A DNA stretch of 6,638 bases from Anaerolineaceae bacterium (GTDB lineage: Bacteria > Chloroflexota > Anaerolineae > Anaerolineales > Anaerolineaceae), in contig DLXG01000313.1 of the NCBI GenBank assembly GCA_003448875.1, positions 1 through 6,638 of the forward strand, given 5' to 3'. The translations under genes were made by a program, and so were the position numbers. Positions within the stretch are counted from its first letter, which is position 1. Each line of letters starts with the position of its first letter. Positions 1 to 5,741 of this stretch are shown here, one piece after another. The notes under the pieces are model-generated. The model saw nothing but the letters and a program-made list of their open reading frames with translations. It did no database searches and had not been told where the DNA came from.

Positions 1-533
1 CCGCTGACGCGGGTGGCTTGCTGGTCGGGCGGCGGGGCAGGCAGGGGGGCAGCGCTGGGGCGGGTTTGTTCACTTTCTTCTGGTGCCGGGGGAGCAGCCT
101 CTTCCAGACCCTCCCCGTACCAGCCACCGGTTTCTTCCGGCGCACCGGTCGGATGGCGGCTCACTGCTGCCGTGTCGGCGGGCAGTTCCCCCTGCTCTAA
201 CCGCTCCAAGTCCTCACCAAACCAGCCGGCAGTTTCCTCCGGTTCGCCGGTTGGGTGACGCTCGGTCAGGGATTCGCTTTCATCGGTTGCGCCTGCCTCT
301 TTTTCCCCCTCTGTTGAGGGCTGAACCTCTTGATCTTTCGAGAGGGGTTGGCCTTCCTTACCTGAAGGTTGAGCCGGCATACGCAGCGGGCCTGTTCCTC
401 CGCTCAGCACCGATGAATCGCCATCCTGCGCGGAAGCAACCAGACGGCGCAGGCGTTCTCCCGGTTGAGTTGGCTGGGTATCATCCAGCGGTTTCTTTTC
501 TTGAGATTCTTTCGGTTCTTCGTTCATTTTCAT
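1..533 (-). CDS. Acidic, disordered repeat-containing protein, N-terminal part (runs off left edge)
   Basis: An uninterrupted minus-strand frame starts at ATG 533-531 and continues past base 1, giving 177 visible codons. It begins MKMNEEPKESQEKK and is rich in Glu, Pro, Gln, Ser and Gly with almost no hydrophobic runs, so the visible part is probably disordered and cytoplasmic. Two copies of an 18-residue repeat, HPTGxPEETxGWxGExLE, lie at residues 93-110 and 127-144, and a Pro/Ala-rich segment follows (about 146-170). A second ATG two codons in (527-525) is an alternative start; neither has a clear Shine-Dalgarno site. No catalytic motif is visible. Long acidic N-terminal regions of this kind often precede a membrane segment or folded domain, which would lie outside the window. 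Reality of the gene rests on the long open frame, the conserved repeats and the synonymous pattern between them. The opposite-strand frame is a shadow. Function is not recognised. Confidence 0.75.
   Translation of the reverse strand, partial: MKMNEEPKESQEKKPLDDTQPTQPGERLRRLVASAQDGDSSVLSGGTGPLRMPAQPSGKEGQPLSKDQEVQPSTEGEKEAGATDESESLTERHPTGEPEETAGWFGEDLERLEQGELPADTAAVSRHPTGAPEETGGWYGEGLEEAAPPAPEESEQTRPSAAPLPAPPPDQQATRVS
102..257 (-). repeat. Two diverged copies of an 18-codon protein repeat
   Basis: Copy 1 is at 257-204 (HPTGEPEETAGWFGEDLE) and copy 2 at 155-102 (HPTGAPEETGGWYGEGLE), both read on the minus strand and separated by 16 codons. Fourteen of 18 residues match, yet only 6 of 18 codons are identical, so 8 of the 14 conserved residues use a different codon. 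This argues for an old duplication kept by selection on the protein. More copies may lie beyond the left edge. Confidence 0.8.
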
Positions 534-741
534 TCTGCAAAAATACGGTCGAAAGTGCCAGTGTTTATTAATATTAAAAAGAAGATCAAAATCCAGCAGT
601 ACTGCAAGATGGAAAGGCCATCCTTCTTCTGCTTTGGCATGGGCTGCCAGTTAACGCTGCAAGCATTGTACCAGAAAGTTACTTGCCTGTATTTTCATTC
701 TAGCATAATCAAACCGCCCGCAAGTCAGGTAAAATGAACAT
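534..741. promoter_or_regulatory. Divergent intergenic region with weak promoter candidates on both strands
   Basis: This gap separates the minus-strand acidic protein from the plus-strand barrel-protein operon, so it should hold both promoters. On the minus strand an extended -10 match, TGCTAGAAT, lies at 705-697, but it is about 165 bp from the start codon. A nearer minus-strand option is the AT-rich tract at 565-590. On the plus strand, TTGCCT (683-688) and CATAAT (704-709) are separated by only 15 bp. A TAAAAT box at 730-735 sits six bases before the ATG at 742, which would fit a leaderless transcript but has no good -35. A perfect palindrome GCAGTACTGC is at 596-605. None of these is strong alone. 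Confidence 0.35.
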
Positions 742-3132
742 ATGCGGACATGGAATCTCGGCCTGAACGACCCACTGATGCTCACCTTGTGCGCCGATGC
801 GCGCATTTGCCCGGTGGATTACCTGAACGATCACATCTGGCAGCTTTCTTTCAGCGGCAATGAGCCGGAAGCCCTGACCCTCTCTACTACCTTTGGCCTG
901 CGGGTGCGCGCCATGCGCCTTTTCCCCCGTTTTCTGCACAAGGATAAAGTGTTCAGCGCTCCGGCGGATTTTTTTCAGCCGCCGCGCGTCACCCGTCTGT
1001 TTCCCAATGATATCGAAGTGCGTTTTTCACCCTTCCGCGGGCTGGATGTGAGCGCGGAGTTCCGCGTGTTCAATTCACAGACCATCGGCGGGCGGTTCAC
1101 TTTCCATAACCCCTCCATCTTGAGTGAAAATTTCACCTTTGAGTGGTGCGGTCTGCTCACCCCGCTCAAAGATGGCGAAGGGATGCGGGTGGTTCAGTTT
1201 GGCATCCATCCGGTTTTGCAGGGCAAAGCGGACGGTCTGGCTCCGGTGTGTTTCATCACCGGCGGGCTGCGGGCCGGCAGCGGCCCCTACCCCTGCCTTA
1301 CCGACCAGGTCAGCCTCTCTCCGGGAGGAATGCGCCAGATTGTTTGGGCGCTGGTCAGCCTGCCGGAGGCTTCTCAAAGTTACGAAACCGCCCGGCAGGT
1401 GTGTGCCCGCTCATGGGAAGCAGACCTGGCCCGCATCCAACTCACGCATCGCAGCGAATGTCTGGAAATTACCACCGGCAACCCGGAATGGGATGCAGTC
1501 TTCAATCTTTCGCAGCGTCTGGCGGCTTCCCTCTTCTTCCCGCCCAGCGCGCACCTGCCCCGCTCATCTTTCGTGCTTGCCCGCCAGCCAGATCATGGCT
1601 TTTCACTGCGCGGGGACGGCAGCGACTATAACAGTTTGTGGAACGGCGTAACCGCGCTGGATTGCTGGTACCTCAGCCGGCTGGTACTGCCGGGCATGGC
1701 GGAACGGCTGGCGGGTCTGGTGGAAAACTTTCTCTCCACGGCCGATTCCAGAGGACAATTAGACTGGAAACCCGGCCTGGCCGGGCAGCGCAGCCGGCGC
1801 ATGGCGCAGCCGCTGCTCGCTCATTTAGCCTGGGAGATTTATCAGGTGCAGCCGGATTTGAAATGGCTCAGCAAGGTCTACCCCGGCTTGCTGGCTTTTT
1901 TCCGCGCCTGGTTTTCAGCGCGGCATGACCGCGATCAGGACGGATTCCCGGAATGGGAACACCCTTACCAATCCGGGCTGGAATTTTCACCCCTCTTCGA
2001 TGTGACATTTCCAGCCAGTCAGGGGGTTGAACCTACACTGGTCGAAACCCCGGCCCTGCCGGCCATGTTGTTCGGCGAAGCGGCCAGCCTGTTGAAAATG
2101 GCAGCCGTGCTGGGCGAAGAAAACGACAAAGAATGGCTTGAAGCCCGCCAAAAGCATCTGGCTGACCTGATCGAGGGACTGTGGAACGAAGAAGAGGGCA
2201 TTTACACGCACCGCGACGCCCACACTCACGCCGTCAGCCGGGCAGAAGTGCTGTTGACTTTTGATGGGCGAGGCGAGTACCCGTTGCAGCGCAGCCTGAC
2301 CCCTCCCGCCCGCTTGCGATTGCAACTGGAGACCCAAACCGAACTCACCCGCCGCATTCATATCCGTCTGAAAGGGCGTGACGCCTTTGGGAACCCTCTG
2401 GAAGAAGAAATTACCCCCCAGCAAGTCAGCTGGCTGCACGGCAGCGGGCGGTATACCGGTCAGGCTGTATTTTCCTTCATTGACACGGTTGAGGTACTCA
2501 ACCTTCACCCCGGCGACAGGGGCAGATTAGCCACCATTGATTTTTTCGACGAGGACATCTCGCTTCTTCTACCTTTATGGGCGGGCATTCCCACCATGGA
2601 TCATGCCCGGCGGCTGGTCAATGAAACGATGCGCAGCCGTTACCTGCAGCCTTACGGGCTGGTCAGCCATCCCCTTCGCGGCCAACAAACCGCAAGCGGA
2701 CAAAACCCGCCGGTGCTCCTGCCGTGGAATGTGCTGATCGGTGAGGGGTTGATTCGCTACGGATACCTGAGTGAGGCCGTGCATCTGTTTGACGGCTGGA
2801 TGAAAGCCATCATTCAATCCTTGAAGAAAGAACATGCTTTTCGGGCAGCCTACCATCCGATTAGCGGACAGGGAATGGGAGAGAAAAACGTCCTCATCGG
2901 GGCTGCCCCGCTGGGCTTTTTTTTGCGGCTGCTGGGAGTGCGGCTGCTCAGCGATTTTCGCATCATTCTGACCCATCTGAACCCCTTTTCTTTCCCAGTT
3001 ACAGTACAATATCGAAGAATCACGCTCACATTTTTAGCCGATGGTACCCGCATCACCCTGCCTGACGGTCAGGTTATCGTTTATCAAGGCAATTCCCCGC
3101 AGGAAATTTTGTTCAGCCCGCCCAATCCATAG
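742..3132 (+). CDS. GH63/MGH1-like (alpha/alpha)6-barrel glycosidase-family protein, possibly non-catalytic
   Basis: This 796-residue protein has a beta-rich N-terminal region (about 1-235) followed by an (alpha/alpha)6-barrel region (about 245-735), the layout of GH63-type glucosidases, mannosylglycerate hydrolases and glycogen-debranching-like proteins. Family-type blocks are GDGSDYNSLWNG (291-302), DWKPGLAGQRSR (341-352), DRDQDGFPEW (396-405), HPYQSGLEFSP (407-417), LLPWNVLIGEGLIRYGY (659-675) and FRAAYHPISGQGMG (700-713). From memory of the family, the general acid is the Asp of an SGLDNSP-type motif; here it is Glu414. The general base is a Glu four residues before the Pro of a YxP-type motif; here it is Ala702. 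A beta-rich stretch at about 500-600 interrupts the barrel. No signal peptide is visible, so it is probably cytoplasmic. ATG 742 is the natural start, but its nearest AGG (727-729) is 12 bases away, a weak ribosome site. It leads an operon with two PstA-like genes. The fold is fairly certain; activity and substrate are unknown. Confidence 0.75.
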   Translation: MRTWNLGLNDPLMLTLCADARICPVDYLNDHIWQLSFSGNEPEALTLSTTFGLRVRAMRLFPRFLHKDKVFSAPADFFQPPRVTRLFPNDIEVRFSPFRGLDVSAEFRVFNSQTIGGRFTFHNPSILSENFTFEWCGLLTPLKDGEGMRVVQFGIHPVLQGKADGLAPVCFITGGLRAGSGPYPCLTDQVSLSPGGMRQIVWALVSLPEASQSYETARQVCARSWEADLARIQLTHRSECLEITTGNPEWDAVFNLSQRLAASLFFPPSAHLPRSSFVLARQPDHGFSLRGDGSDYNSLWNGVTALDCWYLSRLVLPGMAERLAGLVENFLSTADSRGQLDWKPGLAGQRSRRMAQPLLAHLAWEIYQVQPDLKWLSKVYPGLLAFFRAWFSARHDRDQDGFPEWEHPYQSGLEFSPLFDVTFPASQGVEPTLVETPALPAMLFGEAASLLKMAAVLGEENDKEWLEARQKHLADLIEGLWNEEEGIYTHRDAHTHAVSRAEVLLTFDGRGEYPLQRSLTPPARLRLQLETQTELTRRIHIRLKGRDAFGNPLEEEITPQQVSWLHGSGRYTGQAVFSFIDTVEVLNLHPGDRGRLATIDFFDEDISLLLPLWAGIPTMDHARRLVNETMRSRYLQPYGLVSHPLRGQQTASGQNPPVLLPWNVLIGEGLIRYGYLSEAVHLFDGWMKAIIQSLKKEHAFRAAYHPISGQGMGEKNVLIGAAPLGFFLRLLGVRLLSDFRIILTHLNPFSFPVTVQYRRITLTFLADGTRITLPDGQVIVYQGNSPQEILFSPPNP

Positions 3133-3159
3133 CGCAAAGGACGAAAGGAGCAGAAGAAT

Positions 3160-3513
3160 ATGGCAAAAAAAGACAAAACCTCCCCACCCCCTGACCTGTG
3201 CATGTGGGTCGTCGTTCAAGCGCAGGATGCTGAAAATGCCGAAATTGCCCTGATGGAATTGGGCTTCCCGGTTACCCGTCTGCCCAGTTACGGCGGTTTT
3301 CTTGGCAGGCGCAACGCCACCCTGCTGGTAGCCCTGCACAGCAGCCGCCGCCAGCAGGCACTGGATGCCCTGCACGAAACCTGCCGTCAACGGGTAGAAT
3401 ACATTGCCGTTCCGCTGGAAAGCGCGCCTCTGCCGCTGCCCACGCCCACCCCCATCACCATCGGTGGGGCTACCATCTTTGAAATGGAAATTGAACATTA
3501 CGAGGAGTTATAG
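3160..3513 (+). CDS. PstA/DarA-like cyclic-di-AMP receptor family protein (first paralogue)
   Basis: This 117-residue protein belongs to the PF06153 family of PII-like signalling proteins, trimeric cytosolic receptors that bind cyclic-di-AMP at subunit interfaces. Family features are the first beta strand (MWVVVQAQDAENAEIALMEL, 15-34), the PVTRLPSYGGFL turn (37-48), Asn52 in the GRRNATLLV strand (49-57), and the C-terminal GGATIF box (102-107), close to GGATVF of the Bacillus and Staphylococcus proteins. The N-terminal 12 residues are an extra charged, Pro-rich tail. It departs from the family where the usual NFR before the first binding turn is GFP (35-37), and a Pro-rich stretch (90-98) replaces part of the large loop. 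An AAGGAG ribosome site (3145-3150) lies nine bases before the ATG, and the upstream gene ends 27 bp away. The next gene is a paralogue only 2 bp downstream, so the two products are likely made together. Family assignment is strong; actual ligand binding is untested. Confidence 0.85.
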   Translation: MAKKDKTSPPPDLCMWVVVQAQDAENAEIALMELGFPVTRLPSYGGFLGRRNATLLVALHSSRRQQALDALHETCRQRVEYIAVPLESAPLPLPTPTPITIGGATIFEMEIEHYEEL

Positions 3514-3515
3514 CC

Positions 3516-3785
3516 ATGAAACTCATTCTTGCCATCGTCCCCGATACCTCCAGCGACGCGGTCTCACAGGCGCTCACCTCGCACAATTTCCGCGTAACCG
3601 GCATCGCCTCCACCGGTGGATTTTTGCGGCGGGGCAGAACAACTCTGTTGATTGGGGTGGAAGACGAACAGCTCGAACAGGCATTGGAGCAAATCCGCGC
3701 CGCCCTGCCGCCCCAGCCCCCTGATAGCAAAGAGAGCCGCGCCGTCATTTTCGTCCTGAAGGTGGATCACTTCGATCATTTTTAA
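3516..3785 (+). CDS. Short PstA/DarA-like cyclic-di-AMP receptor family protein (second paralogue)
   Basis: This 89-residue protein is a second PF06153 member, shorter than the usual 109 or so residues. Its N-terminal half closely matches Bacillus DarA and Staphylococcus PstA: MKLILAIVPD, then HNFRVTGIASTGGFL (23-37) and TTLLIGVED (42-50). The position equivalent to Asn41 of Staphylococcus PstA, a ligand contact as I recall it, is Arg41 here. The large loop and the GGATVF box are mostly gone: only SRAVIFVLKV (74-83) remains before the typical DHFDHF tail. The start is set by the family's first strand and by GAGGAG (3502-3507), eight bases before the ATG and inside the end of the preceding gene, so translation is probably coupled. 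The two paralogues keep different halves of the canonical pocket, which could mean a mixed trimer. It ends the operon; a hairpin follows at 3811-3838. Confidence 0.87.
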   Translation: MKLILAIVPDTSSDAVSQALTSHNFRVTGIASTGGFLRRGRTTLLIGVEDEQLEQALEQIRAALPPQPPDSKESRAVIFVLKVDHFDHF

Positions 3786-3810
3786 CACCGCTTCATCCAT
3801 CGTTACCGTG

Positions 3811-3838
3811 GGTGGAGTGTGCAACTTTTCACTCCGCC
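3811..3838 (+). terminator. Hairpin after the PstA-like pair, lacking a U-tract
   Basis: GGTGGAGTG (3811-3819) pairs with CACTCCGCC (3830-3838) over nine base pairs, one of them G-U, around a 10-base loop. It sits 26 bp after the stop codon of the second PstA-like gene. The sequence after it is not T-rich, so it is not a textbook intrinsic terminator. It could be a weak terminator, an RNA-stabilising 3' end, or chance. Confidence 0.35.
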
Positions 3839-3852
3839 TGACGTAGATGAAT

Positions 3853-3868
3853 TGTGATTGACCTCACG
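3853..3868. promoter_or_regulatory. CRP/FNR-family-like operator
   Basis: TGTGA (3853-3857), six bases, then TCACG (3864-3868) matches the CRP-type consensus TGTGA-N6-TCACA at nine of ten positions. It lies 41 bp before the start codon of the membrane protein at 3909. TTGACC (3858-3863), a possible -35 box, lies exactly in the spacer, although no good -10 follows at the right distance. Which regulator, if any, binds is unknown. Confidence 0.45.
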
Positions 3869-3908
3869 CAGGCAAATCCAATGAATTCAAAACGGACCGG
3901 AGTGTAAA

Positions 3909-4316
3909 ATGATCGAGCAAAATCCTCAACCCACTTATTCAACTGAAACGGTTAAACCGGGTATGGTGACCGCATTAGGGGTGATGACGCTGGTGAGCGG
4001 TATCATCAATATTTTGACCGGACTTGGTATCACCACGGCTACGGTGCTGGGCACACTGGGCATCGGGCTGATCTGCGCGCCCATTACCATCTTGCCGGCG
4101 ATTCTGGGCATCTTCGAGGTGCTTTACGCGTTGAAAATTCTGGCAAACCCGCCGGTGCCGGTGCAGTTTTCTCAAACCATTGCCATTCTGGAAATTCTGT
4201 GCATCGCCTTTGGGAATGCCATTGCCCTGATTGTAGGTATTTTGGCGTTGGTATTCTACAACGATGTGACGGTCAAAAATTACTTCGACCGCATCAACGC
4301 CCAGCCTGCTGCCTGA
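3909..4316 (+). CDS. Small integral membrane protein, unassigned
   Basis: This 135-residue protein has a polar N-terminal tail (1-17, rich in Gln, Pro and Thr) and then three to four hydrophobic segments at about 18-40, 45-77 (long enough for two passes) and 90-117, with a short polar tail NYFDRINAQPAA. I do not recognise a family; it resembles the many four-helix small membrane proteins of unknown function. GGAG (3899-3902) lies six bases before the ATG and supports this start. It is preceded by a CRP-like site at 3853-3868. No terminator is obvious behind it, and the next gene, also a membrane protein, starts 124 bp downstream with its own promoter candidate. Partial co-transcription is possible. 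The steady protein-like sequence and good ribosome site make it a real gene; the function is open. Confidence 0.8.
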   Translation: MIEQNPQPTYSTETVKPGMVTALGVMTLVSGIINILTGLGITTATVLGTLGIGLICAPITILPAILGIFEVLYALKILANPPVPVQFSQTIAILEILCIAFGNAIALIVGILALVFYNDVTVKNYFDRINAQPAA

Positions 4317-4352
4317 ATAAAAAAACGGCCAAAACTCAGCAAGGCATAAAGG

Positions 4353-4380
4353 TTGCACCATTCCCAAAAGAAGGTATAGT
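4353..4380 (+). promoter_or_regulatory. Sigma70-type promoter candidate for the DUF4013 gene
   Basis: TTGCAC (4353-4358) and TATAGT (4375-4380) are 16 bp apart. The -10 matches consensus at five of six positions; the -35 at only three. Transcription would start near 4387, giving a leader of about 54 bases that contains a small inverted repeat, AATTG-TCAG-CAATT (4403-4416), a possible operator. Confidence 0.45.
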
Positions 4381-4440
4381 AAACCAGTAAAGGGTTTATT
4401 CAAATTGTCAGCAATTATCCAAAAGTAAAAGGAGTTAACG

Positions 4441-5106
4441 ATGGACTTTGGTCTGGCTTTTTCGTATGTGTTTCAGGATCGGGATTGGCTGCGCAAAGTG
4501 GGTATTGTTGCGCTCATTTCGCTGATTCCCATTCTCGGTCAGCTGGTGCTGATCGGCTGGTCTTTGAACATCACAAAACGGGTGATTGACCGCCACCTCG
4601 TACCGCTCCCCGAAGTGGATTTTGGCGGCGACCTCGCACGCGGTTTTTCGGCGTTTGTCATTGGCTTCGTCTACAGCCTGCCGATCACATTGTTCGCCAT
4701 GATCTTTGGTATCGTGGATTCGGTGGTTGCCGGTCAATCCAGTTCGGATGCCGTCGTCACCATCATTGGCATCCTCTCCCTCTGTTTCAGCCTGTTTGCC
4801 ATTATTTATGGCATTGCCATGGCCCTCGTCATTCCAGCCGCTTACGGCAACTATGTAGCCAAGGGCAGTCTGAGCGCCGGCTTTGCGCTGGGTGAGGTTT
4901 TCGGGCTGGTACGTGCCAACATCGGCGCCTACCTGATTGTGCTGCTGGGCTCATTCGTTGCAGGGCTGATTGCTCCGATCGGCATGATTTTGTGTATTGT
5001 GGGTGTGGTTCTCACCTACGCCTATGCCGTTGCCGTCATGGGACACCTTTACGGGCAGGCCTACAACGCCGCTAGCCAGAGTCGTGCCGTCAGCGTAGCG
5101 GGATAA
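4441..5106 (+). CDS. DUF4013 family membrane protein
   Basis: This 221-residue protein matches the DUF4013 pattern (PF13197): a short amphipathic start with DRDWLRKVGIVAL (13-25), a first hydrophobic segment ending in a polar GWSLNITKRVI turn (39-49), then PLPEVDFGGDLARGF (55-69), typically P-L-P-E-W/F-D in the family, before further helices. Hydrophobic segments lie at about 20-41, 70-93, 105-134, 160-178 and 180-203, so five or more passes are likely. The role of DUF4013 proteins is unknown to me. The start is fixed by AAGGAG (4429-4434), six bases before the ATG. It has its own promoter candidate (4353-4380) and is closed by an intrinsic terminator at 5138-5173, so it is the last gene of the plus-strand block. 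The neighbour upstream is another small membrane protein, which suggests a shared envelope theme but does not prove one. Confidence 0.85.
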   Translation: MDFGLAFSYVFQDRDWLRKVGIVALISLIPILGQLVLIGWSLNITKRVIDRHLVPLPEVDFGGDLARGFSAFVIGFVYSLPITLFAMIFGIVDSVVAGQSSSDAVVTIIGILSLCFSLFAIIYGIAMALVIPAAYGNYVAKGSLSAGFALGEVFGLVRANIGAYLIVLLGSFVAGLIAPIGMILCIVGVVLTYAYAVAVMGHLYGQAYNAASQSRAVSVAG

Positions 5107-5137
5107 ATTTCCCCCATTTATGGAATAACCTACCAGT

Positions 5138-5173
5138 GGTGCGGCGCAAACCAGCGCCGCGCCGCTTTTTATT
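5138..5173 (+). terminator. Intrinsic terminator between convergent genes
   Basis: GGTGCGGCGC (5138-5147) pairs with GCGCCGCGCC (5154-5163) over ten base pairs, one a G-U, around the loop AAACCA. GC and a T-rich tail, TTTTTATT (5166-5173), follow. It serves the DUF4013 gene. The T-tract overlaps the stop codon of the convergent AMMECR1 gene (5171-5169), so the two 3' ends meet. No separate minus-strand terminator is visible. Confidence 0.85.
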
Positions 5174-5741
5174 CGTGAAATTCCTCCACCTGATAGGTCA
5201 ACACGGTCAGCTTTTTGAGCCGCCACAATTTGCGCGGCGCGCCCATTTTCAGGCACAATTGATCCAGAAAATTCTCTGCATCCGGCAGGGAATGCCAGAC
5301 CTGCGGCAAAAAGGTAGCCCTGCGCCCGTCATCCATCAGCACCACCCCGTCAATGCCGGGGCGCAGTTTGTGAATCAAATCCAGCGGCGTTTCATATTCC
5401 AAAGGCTGGGGCTTTGTCAGGCGCGAGATCTCAATCCTGAGATGCGCCACTTCCTCCGGCCGCACCGGAGGAAAGCGGTAATCCGCCAGAGCCGCCGCGA
5501 CTGCGTGTTCACGCACGTCCTCGATCAACGGCTGATGTGCTTCCAGCGTTCCGATGCAGCCGCGCAATTTTCCGTTGATCGTCAGGGTTACGAATGTCGC
5601 CCCCTCTTCCTTCAAACGGGGCGGAAGGTTATCCCAATCCAGCCGCCGCAGCGGACGTCCGTTGACAGCATCTTCAATTGCCTCGCGGGCTGCCTTTAAC
5701 AATAGTTTGCGTTCACCTTCGGTTAACTTATCATCTGCCAT
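5169..5741 (-). CDS. AMMECR1-domain protein (AmmeMemoRadiSam system protein A-like)
   Basis: This 190-residue protein is a full-length AMMECR1 domain (PF01871). Its signature LRGCIGTLE is at residues 59-67, followed by RIEISRLTKPQPL (102-114) and GVVLMDDGRRATFLPQVW (132-149), all in family order. The family is found in all domains of life. In many prokaryotes it sits with a Memo-like protein and a radical SAM protein; its chemistry is not established to my knowledge, but the invariant RGCIG motif suggests a conserved active surface. The start at ATG 5741-5739 (MADDKLTEGERKLLLKAARE) is chosen because it matches the usual domain beginning and overlaps the upstream flavin reductase by just 11 bp. 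The open frame extends 26 codons further back, to 5819, but that would overlap the upstream gene by 89 bp and adds non-family sequence. CAGG (5755-5752) is a modest ribosome site; translation is probably coupled. No Memo or radical SAM partner is in the window. Confidence 0.92.
   Translation of the reverse strand: MADDKLTEGERKLLLKAAREAIEDAVNGRPLRRLDWDNLPPRLKEEGATFVTLTINGKLRGCIGTLEAHQPLIEDVREHAVAAALADYRFPPVRPEEVAHLRIEISRLTKPQPLEYETPLDLIHKLRPGIDGVVLMDDGRRATFLPQVWHSLPDAENFLDQLCLKMGAPRKLWRLKKLTVLTYQVEEFHE

Noticed and set aside
83..571. Plus-strand open frame of 162 codons
   Set aside because: It lies opposite the acidic repeat protein, has Pro/Arg/Ser-rich low-complexity sequence typical of a shadow frame, no ribosome site, and no family resemblance. 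The minus strand explains the region better.
596..605. Perfect palindrome GCAGTACTGC as an operator
   Set aside because: A single 10-base palindrome with no extension and no second copy is too weak to call; it is mentioned only within the intergenic entry.
1124..1651. Plus-strand open frames inside the barrel-protein gene
   Set aside because: They are out-of-frame shadows of a continuous 796-codon gene with clear family motifs.
3858..3886. Complete sigma70 promoter with -35 TTGACC before the membrane protein at 3909
   Set aside because: The -35 is good, but at 17 bp the -10 would be ATGAAT, matching only three of six positions, so a full promoter call is not supported.
4317..4352. Terminator after the small membrane protein
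   Set aside because: An A-rich run and short GC patches are present, but no stem followed by a T-tract could be formed.
5136..5699. Plus-strand open frame of 187 codons
   Set aside because: It is antisense to the AMMECR1 gene, begins inside a terminator stem and has no recognisable domain.
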